Source of the DNA: Candidatus Fermentithermobacillaceae bacterium
GTDB lineage: Bacteria > Bacillota > Sulfobacillia > Fermentithermobacillales > Fermentithermobacillaceae
Length of the DNA stretch: 49,266 bases
NCBI GenBank assembly: GCA_012512325.1
Contig: JAAZEL010000053.1
Location: 1 to 49,266 of the forward strand
Direction: 5' to 3'
Positions 1 to 8,924 of this stretch are shown here, in pieces. The position numbers were made by a program, and so were the translations under genes. How positions within the stretch are numbered: position 1 is the first letter of the stretch; each line of letters starts with the position of its first letter. The notes under the pieces were generated by a model that saw nothing but the letters and a program-made list of their open reading frames with translations, did no database searches and was not told the DNA's origin.

Positions 1-182
1 CGTTTAGGCTTGCCGAGCTTGTAGGCAGTTTTGGAAACCAGGAGCCGTTCCCCGTCCATGAGAGTAGGTTCCATGGAGGGGCCGTGAACCACGAAGGTCT
101 CGACTATCAGGCCCCTTACCACCAACGCAATCAGAAACGCGACGACAATCACTTCAATGATGTCTTTGATCGTTTCCATCAT
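1..182 (-). CDS. sipS: Type I signal peptidase, N-terminal part (cut by window edge)
   Basis: About 60 codons are visible; the rest lies beyond base 1. The product would be a membrane-anchored serine protease that removes signal peptides from exported proteins. The visible part has one N-terminal hydrophobic segment ([15 protein letters not shown]) followed by 'GPSMEPTL', the box holding the catalytic serine of the family. The start overlaps the rplS stop: ATGATG, with either ATG (182 or 179) possible behind a purine-rich AAAAGAGAAG. The position directly after rplS matches the Firmicutes order rplS-sip-ylqF-rnhB. The catalytic lysine region is not in the window. Confidence 0.9.
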   Translation of the reverse strand, partial: MMETIKDIIEVIVVAFLIALVVRGLIVETFVVHGPSMEPTLMDGERLLVSKTAYKLGKPK

Positions 183-523
183 CTTCTCTTTTCAGGAATC
201 CTCGCTGACTTTCCTGACAATCCTCTCAGGTAGAAGAGTTTGGCCCGTCTTACCCTGCCCCTGCGGAGCACCTGGATCTTCTCGATCCTGGGTGAGTGCA
301 CCGGAAAGGTTCTTTCAACACCTATCCCGTAAGAAATCCGCCTTACCGTGAATGTCTCACGAATTCCGGCGTTTTGGCGCCTAATCACAACGCCGTCAAA
401 GGGCTGGACCCTTTCCCGTCCGCCTTCCACTACCTTGAAGAACACTCTAACGGTATCGCCCGGCCCGAAATCAGGCAGATCTTTTCTCATTTGGGCCTGT
501 TCAATTTGTCTTATGATGTCCAC
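179..523 (-). CDS. rplS: Large ribosomal subunit protein bL19
   Basis: This is a 114-aa ribosomal protein of the 50S subunit, located at the 30S-50S interface. It is recognised by the family pattern '[26 protein letters not shown]' region and '[20 protein letters not shown]...RRAKLFYLR'. The ORF track begins further upstream, but GTG at 523 is preferred because it has AGAGGTGAT seven bases upstream and gives the family N-terminus MDIIRQIEQ. The start lies inside the trmD 3' end (23-bp overlap) and the stop overlaps the signal peptidase start, so translation of the three genes is probably coupled. Length is normal for bL19. Confidence 0.96.
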   Translation of the reverse strand: MDIIRQIEQAQMRKDLPDFGPGDTVRVFFKVVEGGRERVQPFDGVVIRRQNAGIRETFTVRRISYGIGVERTFPVHSPRIEKIQVLRRGRVRRAKLFYLRGLSGKSARIPEKRR

Positions 524-1274
524 AGTTATCACCTCTAGCCTCGCTGGCCTTTTCTTCGTCAATTACTTGCTCTAAGAGACACCGGTCCTCAAAGGTAAGG
601 CATGCCGTTTCCAGCAAGTCCGGTCGTCTCTTCAAAGTGCGTCTGATAGCCTCCTTACGCCGCCACCTGCTGATGTCCTCATGCCTGCCGGCGAGCAGTA
701 TTTCCGGGACTTTCATACCCCGGAACTCCGCAGGCCTTGTGTACTGGGGTCCCTCAAGCAGCCCGTCTGAAAAGGAATCCTGCAAAGCAGACTCCTTATC
801 TCCCAGCACCCCCGGGACGAACCGGATTGACGCATCGAGCACAACCATAGCCGCTAATTCCCCGCCGGTCAAGACATAATCCCCGACAGAAACCTCCATG
901 TGGGCCAGACAGCGTATCCGCTCATCGAAACCTTCATAGTGCCCTGCTATCAGCACCAGGTCCGGTTTTTGGGCCAATTGTCTGGCCAGGCCGGCACTGA
1001 AGCGCCGCCCCTGGGGGGTGAGAAGCACCACAAACGGCTCTCTCCCCAACTCCTGCTTAATCCAATCGACCGCCTCGTACACCGGCTCAGGCTTCAGCAC
1101 CATCCCCGGCCCTCCGCCATAGGGATAGTCGTCTACGGTTTTGTGGGCGTCTTTCGCAAAACCCCTGATATCAACCGTCCTGATACGAACAAGGTCCTGC
1201 TCCTGAGCCCGCTTTATGATGCTCGTGTTAAACACAGGCGGGAACATACCGGGAAACAAGGTGAGTATGTACAC
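501..1274 (-). CDS. trmD: tRNA (guanine37-N1)-methyltransferase
   Basis: TrmD is a SPOUT-fold dimer that uses S-adenosylmethionine to methylate G37 of tRNAs reading CNN codons, preventing +1 frameshifting. Visible family motifs are 'LTLFPGMF' at the N-terminus, '[12 protein letters not shown]' (about residues 53-64), '[10 protein letters not shown]' (111-120), and the knot motifs '[13 protein letters not shown]' (129-141) and '[11 protein letters not shown]' (171-181). The start is GTG at 1274 with a weak GAGAG upstream. The 257-aa protein has a C-terminal tail overlapping rplS. rimM, normally just upstream, is not present: only about 106 bp separate trmD from khpA. Confidence 0.96.
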   Translation of the reverse strand: MYILTLFPGMFPPVFNTSIIKRAQEQDLVRIRTVDIRGFAKDAHKTVDDYPYGGGPGMVLKPEPVYEAVDWIKQELGREPFVVLLTPQGRRFSAGLARQLAQKPDLVLIAGHYEGFDERIRCLAHMEVSVGDYVLTGGELAAMVVLDASIRFVPGVLGDKESALQDSFSDGLLEGPQYTRPAEFRGMKVPEILLAGRHEDISRWRRKEAIRRTLKRRPDLLETACLTFEDRCLLEQVIDEEKASEARGDNCGHHKTN

Positions 1275-1380
1275 GTCCAGCTCTCAGCCCTCCCCGGCCC
1301 CGCGCAGGCTCGCATCTGTTGCCTGCCTGCCCAGGGTTTCCGCTCCTACCTGGAAATCAGCAAACGGGTACAACAACGCC

Positions 1381-1632
1381 TTACAACCTCAGGCCAGGTT
1401 GCTCCAGGATTTCAACAGTGGCCCTCTTGCCTTCCTTGGCTGCAGCCGCCTGGACCAAAGCCCTTACCGCATGGATGACCCGGCCCTTCTTGCCGATCAC
1501 CTTGCCCATATCCTCAGGAGCAACTCTCAGTTCGAAGACCACTGCCCTTTCGCCTTCCACCTCGTTCACTTCAACCTGTTCAGGGTTATCCACAATGGAC
1601 TTAGCGATAAAGGTCACTAGCTCTCTCAACAT
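1381..1632 (-). CDS. khpA: KH-domain RNA-binding protein KhpA
   Basis: This 83-aa single KH-domain protein carries the GxxG loop as 'GKVIGKKGR'. In Firmicutes KhpA pairs with KhpB/Jag and binds many transcripts, influencing cell elongation and division; that role is from family knowledge. The start was moved from the track's GTG (1638) to ATG at 1632, because GAGGAGGG then lies five bases upstream, whereas it would abut the GTG. It sits between rpsP and trmD as in other Firmicutes. The 106 bp downstream encode no recognisable rimM. Confidence 0.92.
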   Translation of the reverse strand: MLRELVTFIAKSIVDNPEQVEVNEVEGERAVVFELRVAPEDMGKVIGKKGRVIHAVRALVQAAAAKEGKRATVEILEQPGLRL

Positions 1633-1649
1633 ACGCACCCTCCTCGAAA

Positions 1650-1943
1650 CTAGTTATTCCCCTGACTCTTTCCCCGTGCACTCCGGGCCTCCTGCCATTT
1701 TTCAAGCACTCCGGCCCGCCTGAGTATGGTCCTGACTGTAGGTGTAGGGATGGCCCCCTTGTCCAACCATGATATGGCCCTTTCCTCATGGACCTTGAAG
1801 GTTACCGGGTCAGTAGTGGGGTCGTAGAACCCGATTTCATCGATTGAGCGTCCGTCACGCTGAGTCCTTGCATCGGCCACTACTATCCTGTAAGCCGGCC
1901 TCTTCTTCGCTCCCATCCTCTTGAGTCTGATTTTTACCGCCAA
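1650..1943 (-). CDS. rpsP: Small ribosomal subunit protein bS16
   Basis: This is a 97-aa 30S subunit assembly protein. The N-terminus '[23 protein letters not shown]' region and the central '[12 protein letters not shown]' are diagnostic of bS16. The start codon is TTG at 1943, with GGAAAGGAG ten bases upstream. It lies between ffh and khpA in the conserved ffh-rpsP-khpA-trmD-rplS order and is 41 bp downstream of ffh. The tail '[12 protein letters not shown]' is a short basic extension typical of the family. Confidence 0.97.
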   Translation of the reverse strand: MAVKIRLKRMGAKKRPAYRIVVADARTQRDGRSIDEIGFYDPTTDPVTFKVHEERAISWLDKGAIPTPTVRTILRRAGVLEKWQEARSARGKSQGNN

Positions 1944-1984
1944 GCTATCCTGTCTCCTTTCCTTTTATTGGAATGGCATACCTT

Positions 1985-3307
1985 CTAGAAAAACCGAAGC
2001 CTGCCAAATCTCTTGTCAGGGCCGCTCATCTGGAAAAGCATCTTCCTTGCCTGGTAGAACTGCTTAAGAAGGCGGTTGACGTCCTGGACCGTAGTACCGC
2101 TCCCCCTGGCAATCCGACGCCTTCTCGAACCGCTGATTATATCAGGGTTTTGCCTTTCCTCGGGTGTCATGGAATTGATAATCGCCTCAACCCGCGCCAG
2201 TTCCTTCGGGTCAACATCGAGGTCCACCTGCGCCCTGGCGAACCCCGGGATCATCCGCAAGAGATCACCGAAGGAACCCATCTTCTTGACCTCTTTCATC
2301 TGTTCCATGAAATCCTCCAGGGTGAACTGCTTGCGCCTGAGTTTCTCCTCCATTTCGGCGGCCTTCTCTTGATCGAAAGCAGCCTCGGCCTTTTCAATGA
2401 GGGTAAGCACATCACCCATTCCCAGGATTCTGGATGCCATCCGGTCCGGATGAAACACTTGGAAGTCGTCAAGCTTCTCGCCCAAGGACGCAAACTTGAT
2501 GGGTTTGCCGGTAACCTTTGCAATAGAAAGCGCCGCCCCTCCCCTTGCATCAGAATCCAGTTTGGTGAGGATCACGCCTGTGATGTCCACAACCCGGTCA
2601 AATTCCTGGGCAACCTGGCACGCTTCCTGGCCTGTCATGGCATCAACCACCAGCAAACGCTCCCGGGGGGAGCTTGCCTGGTTGATCCTCTGGGCCTCAT
2701 CCATCATTTCATCATCTATTTGAAGCCGGCCCGCAGTGTCCAGGATCACCACATTACAAGCTGACTCGATTGCCTTTTCAACACCCTTCTTGGCAATCAC
2801 TTCAGGTGAAACCTTGTCGCTCAAGGTGAAGAAGGACACCCCCGCCATCTCCGCCACGACCTCAAGCTGCTTCTGTGCGGCCGGCCTGTATACGTCACAT
2901 GACACCAGCAGCACTTTCCGGCCGCCTTTCTTGAGCTGCAGCGCAAGTTTGCCGGCAGCCGTGGTCTTACCCGAGCCCTGCAATCCGTACAAAGCGATGA
3001 CTGCAGGCGGAGGCCCCGAAATATCCAGGGGGTGAGTCTTGCCGCCCAAGAGGCTGATAAGCTCCTGGTGGACGATTTTGACGACCTGCTGTGCCGGAGT
3101 GAGGCTCTCCATTACCTCTGCATCCAAGCATCTTGCCCGTACGTTGCCGATGAACTCTTTGACCACTTTGAAGTTGACATCTGCTTCCAGGAGGGCAAGG
3201 CGGACTTCTCTCAACCCTTCGCTGATGTCTTTTTCAGATAGTTTCCCTCTGCCCCTAAGCTTCTTGAATGTGTCGGCCAGCCGCGAAGCCAAACCCTCAA
3301 ACGCCAT
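1985..3307 (-). CDS. ffh: Signal recognition particle GTPase Ffh
   Basis: Ffh binds SRP RNA and signal sequences on ribosomes and delivers them to FtsY at the membrane. The 440-aa protein has an N domain, then the G domain with P-loop 'GLQGSGKTTAAGK', 'DTAGRLQIDDEMM' and 'TKLDSDARGG', then a methionine-rich M domain. The SRP-RNA-binding segment 'SGSRRRRIARGSG' is present near the C-terminus. The ORF track extends 57 codons upstream in the wrong frame context; the real start is ATG at 3307 (MAFEGLASRLAD), behind GGGGGTGAC. The start overlaps the ylxM 3' end by 11 bp, indicating coupling. Confidence 0.97.
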   Translation of the reverse strand: MAFEGLASRLADTFKKLRGRGKLSEKDISEGLREVRLALLEADVNFKVVKEFIGNVRARCLDAEVMESLTPAQQVVKIVHQELISLLGGKTHPLDISGPPPAVIALYGLQGSGKTTAAGKLALQLKKGGRKVLLVSCDVYRPAAQKQLEVVAEMAGVSFFTLSDKVSPEVIAKKGVEKAIESACNVVILDTAGRLQIDDEMMDEAQRINQASSPRERLLVVDAMTGQEACQVAQEFDRVVDITGVILTKLDSDARGGAALSIAKVTGKPIKFASLGEKLDDFQVFHPDRMASRILGMGDVLTLIEKAEAAFDQEKAAEMEEKLRRKQFTLEDFMEQMKEVKKMGSFGDLLRMIPGFARAQVDLDVDPKELARVEAIINSMTPEERQNPDIISGSRRRRIARGSGTTVQDVNRLLKQFYQARKMLFQMSGPDKRFGRLRFF

Positions 3308-3671
3308 CTTCCTTGTCACCCCCTGACCGCGCAGCTCTAAGCACCTTAACGATACGCTTTTGCATGTCCTCCCAATTGTGCCGGTCCATGTTCTCCGCGA
3401 GCTCCAAGGCGTGCTCAATCCGGGCCAATTGCTTCTTGAGGCCAAGTTTGTCTTCGTAGGAGTACAGCGCCCGCACACAACGCCTTACCGCATCATCGCA
3501 CCCTTGCCTGGAGATGCCCAGCCTCTGAGCTATCTCAGACAGGGAAAGATCCTCGTCAAACTTAAGGTAAGCTACCTGCCTCTGCCTCGGTGGAAGCAGG
3601 GCTTCGTATATGTCCCGGAGCATTATGATCTCGTGAATACGCTCAGGCGACTCATAATTGGTCTTCTTCAT
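3297..3671 (-). CDS. ylxM: YlxM-family SRP-associated DNA-binding-like protein
   Basis: This is a small helix-turn-helix protein of the UPF0122/YlxM family, encoded next to ffh and reported to modulate SRP activity. It shows a sigma-70 region 4-like HTH in 'YLKFDEDLSLSEIAQRLGISRQGCDDAV', followed by an acidic and basic helical tail. ATG at 3671 gives 124 aa, close to the usual 105-125. The track start at 3707 would add 12 residues; neither start has an ideal ribosome binding site (AGTGAGGGC lies very close to the ATG). It overlaps ffh by 11 bp and follows ftsY. Confidence 0.9.
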   Translation of the reverse strand: MKKTNYESPERIHEIIMLRDIYEALLPPRQRQVAYLKFDEDLSLSEIAQRLGISRQGCDDAVRRCVRALYSYEDKLGLKKQLARIEHALELAENMDRHNWEDMQKRIVKVLRAARSGGDKEDGV

Positions 3672-3764
3672 GCCCTCACTGTCCGTTCTCCCTGTCTTGG
3701 TCAACACCTTTACACACGGATCGATTCTATACCAGGTGAGCTCCAGGGGTCAATATCCGGCAGG

Positions 3765-4691
3765 TCAATATCCGGAGTCGTCAAAACCGAACAAACTGTA
3801 GGCAAAACCGCGGGCATCGAAATCCCTCAGGTCGGAAGCTTGCTCACCCACACCCACAAGCTTCACCGGGATACCCAATTCGCCGGCTATGGCGACGGCT
3901 ATCCCTCCTTTGGACGAGCCGTCCAACTTTGTGATGCACAACCCGGTTATGGGAACTGCCTCGGCAAACACTCTTGCCTGAATCAACCCGTTTTGGCCGG
4001 TGGTACCGTCTATCACAAGCAGGACCTCGTGGGGCGCACCGGGGATTTCACGGGATATGACCCTTATTATCTTCTTGAGCTCTTCCATGAGGTTTTTCTT
4101 GGTATGAAGCCTGCCCGCAGTGTCCACCAACAAGAGGTCGGCCTTCCGGGCGATTGCCGCCCTTGCGGCGTCAAAAGCCACGGCTCCCGGGTCAGACCCA
4201 TGGCTGTGTCTGACCAGATCGGCACCTGTGCGCCTTGCCCAAACGTCCAGCTGATCCCCCGCCGCAGCCCTGAATGTGTCTGCCGCAGCAAGTATTACCT
4301 TCTTGTTTTGGCTGGTGTATCTATGGGCCAGTTTGGCAATGGTGGTGGTCTTGCCCGAACCGTTCACGCCGACCATGGCATACACCGTGGGCCCTTGGTC
4401 CGCAACCTGCAGAGGAGCATCCACTGTGGCGAAGATCTCAGCCACTTTTTCAGCCATGGCGCGATAGAGATCTTCCACCCTTTCAAAGGACTTGCCGCGG
4501 CTTTCTTCCCTGAGGCTGTCTATCAAGGCCGTGGTTGCCTCAACACCTACATCGGCCTGTATCAGCACCGCTTCCAACTCATCGAGAAATTCGTCGGTAA
4601 GAGCCCCCGGCTGGAAAATGCTTTGGATCTTGCTCCTGATGTTAGCAGATGTCTTGGCCAAACCTTGCTTGAGTTTTTGAAACAGGCTCAT
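3765..4691 (-). CDS. ftsY: SRP receptor FtsY
   Basis: FtsY is the membrane-associated SRP receptor GTPase that docks Ffh-ribosome complexes at the Sec translocon. The 308-aa protein has a short N-terminal region without the long acidic A domain of E. coli, then the NG domain with 'GVNGSGKTTTIAKLA', 'DTFRAAAGDQL', 'DTAGRLHTK' and 'TKLDGSSKGG'. The start is ATG at 4691 (MSLFQKLKQGL), behind AAGGGAGAGA; the track extends 31 codons upstream into the smc intergenic region. It lies 28 bp after smc, the usual smc-ftsY-ylxM-ffh order. Confidence 0.97.
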   Translation of the reverse strand: MSLFQKLKQGLAKTSANIRSKIQSIFQPGALTDEFLDELEAVLIQADVGVEATTALIDSLREESRGKSFERVEDLYRAMAEKVAEIFATVDAPLQVADQGPTVYAMVGVNGSGKTTTIAKLAHRYTSQNKKVILAAADTFRAAAGDQLDVWARRTGADLVRHSHGSDPGAVAFDAARAAIARKADLLLVDTAGRLHTKKNLMEELKKIIRVISREIPGAPHEVLLVIDGTTGQNGLIQARVFAEAVPITGLCITKLDGSSKGGIAVAIAGELGIPVKLVGVGEQASDLRDFDARGFAYSLFGFDDSGY

Positions 4692-4719
4692 CACAGATCT
4701 CTCCCTTCCCGGGTCTGGG

Positions 4720-7700
4720 TCAGCGATTTTCCAGACGCATGCTGAATACCTTGGACACCCCGGGCTCTTCCATGGTAATCCCATATATTATATCTGCAAC
4801 TTCCATAGTAGCCTCCTGGTGGGTAATTACAATGAACTGGGTCTGCTCTGAGTATCTTTTCAGAAACTGGGCAAACCGCGCCACATTAGCTTCGTCCAAG
4901 GACGAGTCAACTTCGTCCAAGACTATCACCGGCGAAGGCTTTGCTGAAAGGACGGCAAATATGAGGGCTATCCCGCAAAGGGATCTTTCCCCTCCTGACA
5001 GCAGGTTGAACTGCTTATGCCTCCTCCCCGGAGGCTCTGCAAACACTTCAACTCCCATAGTGCCTTCCACCAGGCTGAGTTTGCCCCGTCCTCCTCCGAA
5101 AAGCTCCTTGAAAATCACCTGGAAGTTCTCGTCGACTCTCTCGAAGGTCTCTATGAAACGCTTACGGATTTCCCGCCTGATGAGTTCACCCGCGCGGTTG
5201 AGCTCTTCTATGGCGTCTTCAACGTCTTTCATCTCACTGCGGATGTTGTCTATGCGTTGCGATAGTTCCTTGAAATCCTGTTCCGCTTTCAGGTTAACCG
5301 TACCCAGGATCTTGATGGACATTTCTATGCTCTCTATCCGGCTCAGGGCTTCCTCCCGGGCTATCCTTGGATGCTCGCAAGCGCCGGGATCCTCAATGCC
5401 GCACTTAGAGACGATTAGTTTCCTGGTATCTGAAAGCGCCGCCTCCAGGGATTCAAGCTCAAGCCGGCTGTCATCTATCCTGGATTTCAAGGATGCTTGC
5501 TCCAGTTTCAGCGACTCAATCCTGGCCGAAGACTGTTCCAGGAATTGCCTCAAGGAATCCGCCTCTGATGAAAGCCCGGACACCTGCGCGTTCAAGTCTC
5601 CCATCCGTCCTTCCAGGGATGCTATTGACTCCTCCAGGAATGATTGCTCTGAAACCAGCTCTTCCCTCAGCACCTCCAGCCTGGCCAGTTCCTTGGATTC
5701 TTCCTCAAGGTTCTTCCTTGTAGAGGCGGTTTCTCCCCTTATGTTCTCCAATTGGCTCATGAGAGAGCCCAGTCTCTGCTCCAATTCCTGCCTCTCGCGG
5801 CTCAAGGCTGCGATTTGTTCTGAATATCGTTGGTCTACATTGAGCCCGCTCTTGATCAGGCTCTCAAACTGTCTGAGTTCGGCTTCCTGCTCCGCCAATA
5901 TGCCGGAAACATGTTGTTCGGTAGCTGAAACCTCCTGGATCTGGGCGAGCAGCTCTTGTTCTGCAGACTTAAGGAGTTCTACCTGCTGTTGGTTGATGCT
6001 TATCTCTTCTTTGGCCTTCTCGAGGCCCTGCTCAAGTTGGGACGCCTTCTCAGCCAATCTGGCCACCGAAGTCATGGTCAACAAGACTTCTTCCCTGGCC
6101 TTCTCAAGATCTGAAGTGAGGGCTGCCAGCTTTTTCTCCAGGGAAAGGATTTCCGAGCGGACTGCGGTTAGCTCCCCGGTCACCTTGCCTAGTTCAGAGT
6201 CCAAAGACGCCAATTCCTGCTTCCTCAGGAAAATCCATTCGTGTCTTGGGGCTTCTCCTCCGGTTATGGCTCCGCCGGGTTGTATGTTTTCCCCTCCCAA
6301 AGTAACCACCCTGGCAACCCAGCCTGACTCCCTCATGAATGCAAGGGCATGATCCATGGTATCTGAAAGCACCACCCTGCCGAACAAGTACTCGGCACAT
6401 GGTTTGAGATCGTCGGTGTATCTGACCACGGAAATCAAAGGCCTGACCCCCGGTACCCTTGACAAAGCCTGCACTGCTCTTGGGCGTAGCTTGCCTGGCC
6501 TAAGCAAGTTCAAGGGTAGCAGGGTGCAACGGCCGCTCTTGTTTTGCTTCAGGAAGTCTATCGCCGCCTTGGCCGCCTCTTCGTCTGCCACCACTATGTT
6601 CTCCGCCGCCCCTCCTACCGCCGCGGACAAGGCAGGCACATATTGGGGATCGCACGAAAAAAGCTCTGCCACGGACCCGATGATCCCTTGTAGCGCCGAC
6701 TGCTCCCTGGCGGTCAGGATGGCCCGAGGGCCATTTCCATAACCTTCAAAAGACCTCTCCATTTCCTCCAGGAGCCGTTTTCTCGTAGCTAACCTTGTCC
6801 CCTGGGCTTCCAGCCGCTTCTGCGCCGCAACTTCCTCGCCCAGACTAAGCCTTATCTTGTTAACTTGCTCCTCAAGGATCCTGTAAGTTGCCTGGCTCAA
6901 CTTATGCTTATCTGCGTTGACCTTGAGGGCTGCCCTGGTTTCCTCAAGTTCCCGCTCAGATCGGGACACCTGCTCGTTGAGGGACATCAGACGCGCGTTC
7001 ATTTCAGCAGTTTCCCGACGTTTGCCCTCAAACCGTTCTCTGAGTTCATCCTTGTCCTGTTTCAGCCGGCCCAGCCTCGCTGTGGACGATGCCATGGTTT
7101 CCCGTATCGCAATCACTTTTTCGCTCAGAGACCGCCATTGGGATTCGTACCCTTCCCTCTCCTTCTCAAGCCCGTCAAGCTCTCCGCAAACAGCCTCAAG
7201 CCTGCCTGAAATGCTGTCACGCTGCTCCGCGAGTTCGGCTTGCCTGCGGGACAAAGAATCAATTTCGGCCTGGAGTACGTTTTGCCGGACCTTCCTGGTT
7301 TCTATCTCCCGGGATACCAGGGCAAGTTTGCCCCTGGCTGAGTCCCTGCTCTTTTCCAGATCAACCAGTTTGGAGGCCACTTCTTCCCTTTCGGCGATCT
7401 TGGACTTGAGCTCATTCTCAACGGCGCAAAGCCTGCTCTTTGCAGGCTCTATCTGCCCGGCCAAGGCCCGGCCAGCGGCGACGCAATCCTCCAATTCCTT
7501 GGTGTACCTGCTGATACGCCTTGCAACGTTTTGGACTCGCCTGGTTTCCTCTTGCTCCTGATGGAGCCACATGGCCAGTTCAATGTCGTTCCTCTCCTTT
7601 ACAAGCCGGTGATACTCCCGGGCCGTCGCCCAGTCGGCCTCCAGCGCTTTCTTGCGTTCCTCAAGCTCCACAAGGAGATCCGACAGACGGACCATGTCTT

Positions 7701-8238
7701 CCCTGGCGCTTCTCAGCCTATTCTCCACTTCCCTCTCGCGCAACCTGAACCGCGACACGCCCGAGGCTTCTTCTATCCAAGCTCTCCTGTCCTCAGGCTT
7801 GCCCCCTGCCAGCTCCTGGATGGTACCCTGCCCGATTACCACATAACCTGTATGGGACAGCCCTGTCCCCAACAAGCTTTCGTATATGTCCTTCCAGCGG
7901 CACACTTTATCGTCAATCCTGTACTCACCCGCACCATCCCGGGTAAAGCGCCTCATGAGCTCATGTTCCCCTTCGTCGAGTACACCCTCGAGCAGAAGCC
8001 TCACTTCGGCCATGCCCATGGCCTTGCGCCGCTTTGTCCCCGTGAACACGATCTCCTCGAGCTTGTTGCACCTTAGCAACCTGGGATTCTGCTCTCCAAG
8101 AACCCACCTCAGGGCATCAGCAAGGTTGGATTTGCCGCAGCCGTTGGGACCTACGATAGCCGTTATCCCCGCGCCGAATACCAGCTCAGTCCGATCGCAG
8201 AATGATTTGAGCCCCTGGATCGTCATTGTTTTCAGCAA
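4720..8238 (-). CDS. smc: Chromosome partition protein Smc
   Basis: Smc is the condensin ATPase that, with ScpA and ScpB, organises and segregates the chromosome. The 1172-aa protein has Walker A 'GPNGCGKSNL' at about residues 30-39, long coiled coils on both sides of a central hinge (roughly 500-650), and a C-terminal head with signature 'LLSGGERSL' and Walker B 'VIVLDEVDSSLD'. Length is typical. The start is taken as TTG at 8238 (MLKTMTIQGLKSF), with AGGAGG nine bases upstream; ATG at 8226 is the alternative. rnc normally directly precedes smc, but here a divergent plus-strand gene separates them. Confidence 0.96.
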   Translation of the reverse strand: MLKTMTIQGLKSFCDRTELVFGAGITAIVGPNGCGKSNLADALRWVLGEQNPRLLRCNKLEEIVFTGTKRRKAMGMAEVRLLLEGVLDEGEHELMRRFTRDGAGEYRIDDKVCRWKDIYESLLGTGLSHTGYVVIGQGTIQELAGGKPEDRRAWIEEASGVSRFRLREREVENRLRSAREDMVRLSDLLVELEERKKALEADWATAREYHRLVKERNDIELAMWLHQEQEETRRVQNVARRISRYTKELEDCVAAGRALAGQIEPAKSRLCAVENELKSKIAEREEVASKLVDLEKSRDSARGKLALVSREIETRKVRQNVLQAEIDSLSRRQAELAEQRDSISGRLEAVCGELDGLEKEREGYESQWRSLSEKVIAIRETMASSTARLGRLKQDKDELRERFEGKRRETAEMNARLMSLNEQVSRSERELEETRAALKVNADKHKLSQATYRILEEQVNKIRLSLGEEVAAQKRLEAQGTRLATRKRLLEEMERSFEGYGNGPRAILTAREQSALQGIIGSVAELFSCDPQYVPALSAAVGGAAENIVVADEEAAKAAIDFLKQNKSGRCTLLPLNLLRPGKLRPRAVQALSRVPGVRPLISVVRYTDDLKPCAEYLFGRVVLSDTMDHALAFMRESGWVARVVTLGGENIQPGGAITGGEAPRHEWIFLRKQELASLDSELGKVTGELTAVRSEILSLEKKLAALTSDLEKAREEVLLTMTSVARLAEKASQLEQGLEKAKEEISINQQQVELLKSAEQELLAQIQEVSATEQHVSGILAEQEAELRQFESLIKSGLNVDQRYSEQIAALSRERQELEQRLGSLMSQLENIRGETASTRKNLEEESKELARLEVLREELVSEQSFLEESIASLEGRMGDLNAQVSGLSSEADSLRQFLEQSSARIESLKLEQASLKSRIDDSRLELESLEAALSDTRKLIVSKCGIEDPGACEHPRIAREEALSRIESIEMSIKILGTVNLKAEQDFKELSQRIDNIRSEMKDVEDAIEELNRAGELIRREIRKRFIETFERVDENFQVIFKELFGGGRGKLSLVEGTMGVEVFAEPPGRRHKQFNLLSGGERSLCGIALIFAVLSAKPSPVIVLDEVDSSLDEANVARFAQFLKRYSEQTQFIVITHQEATMEVADIIYGITMEEPGVSKVFSMRLENR

Positions 8239-8363
8239 GACCGGTAGCCTCCTGACACTATTTGTGTATCCATATTTATACAAATCATGTAAAGGATTAT
8301 CCGGTTACGGCTATAACGCTATATGATGTTCATGTTATCACATCTGCCGGGAGTGAGACCCTC
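8239..8363. promoter_or_regulatory. Divergent control region between smc and the S24-like gene
   Basis: This AT-rich 125-bp spacer must hold promoters for both directions. On the minus strand TTTACA and GATACA are 17 bp apart just before the smc AGGAGG. On the plus strand TTATCC (8297) and TATATG (8320) are also 17 bp apart. Both are partial sigma-A matches only. The plus-strand element fits a TTG start at 8364 rather than the track start at 8262. Confidence 0.35.
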
Positions 8364-8924
8364 TTGTCTAGGATCAACCAGATGGCCCAGCTTGTACTGG
8401 CTAACCCAACTATAACAGCTAAGGAACTTGCGCAAAAGATGGGATACGCCGAACAGAAGTCAGTCTACTACTGGCTTGAAAAGGCCGGCTATCGGGGGAT
8501 GAAAGAGTTTAAGAAATCAGTGCTGTCAGGATGTTTCCGGTTTGGGACGGTCCAGGAAACTCCTGCCGTGAAAGACTCCAGAAAACTCCCTATACCCCTT
8601 TACGCCGGTGACAAAATGAAACGGGTAGACTGCTCTGAATATCTGGGATCTCACTTGGGGCCGGAAGCCTTCGCGATACAGCTTTCAGACGAGTCACCTG
8701 GACACCCGGCAGATAAGGGGAACATCCTCATAATAGATCCAGAGGCCTGCTGCAACCAGGGTAGTATCGTGCTGGTAAGCATCAAAGGCAGGGTCCACCA
8801 AGCCAGGGTGTACTATCTGCCGGATAAGTCTCCCATTTACGTAGATTCAGGTGACCCAAGCTCACTCCTGTCGCCCGATTTCGTCATCGGTAAGGTGGTT
8901 TTTGTCATAAGACGCGCCATCTGA
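8364..8924 (+). CDS. HTH protein with S24/LexA-like C-terminal fold, catalytic residues not evident
   Basis: The N-terminal third looks like a winged helix-turn-helix ('NPTITAKELAQKMGYAEQKSVYYWLEKAG'). The C-terminal half follows the S24 peptidase pattern of LexA/CI repressors, with 'KGNILIIDPEACCNQGSIVLVSIKG' and 'VIGKVVFVIRRAI'. The GDSM serine box is replaced by 'LSDESPG' and the usual catalytic lysine position reads 'HQARVYY', so self-cleavage is doubtful. The preferred start is TTG at 8364 (GGGAGTGAG six bases upstream); the track's 8262 has no ribosome binding site. It is the only plus-strand gene in the first 17 kb, is divergent from smc, and overlaps the 3' end of rnc by 63 bp. The target is unknown. 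Confidence 0.7.
   Translation: MSRINQMAQLVLANPTITAKELAQKMGYAEQKSVYYWLEKAGYRGMKEFKKSVLSGCFRFGTVQETPAVKDSRKLPIPLYAGDKMKRVDCSEYLGSHLGPEAFAIQLSDESPGHPADKGNILIIDPEACCNQGSIVLVSIKGRVHQARVYYLPDKSPIYVDSGDPSSLLSPDFVIGKVVFVIRRAI

Noticed and set aside
1275-1380. Remnant of rimM
   Set aside because: A short open frame exists (LLYPFADFQVGAETLG) but shows no RimM pattern and lacks a good start.
3360-4745. 461-codon plus-strand frame opposite ftsY/ylxM
   Set aside because: It is antisense to clear ftsY, has no recognisable domain and no ribosome binding site; a shadow of high-GC codon use.
4739-6352. 537-codon plus-strand frame opposite smc
   Set aside because: Ser-rich, low-complexity antisense shadow of smc.
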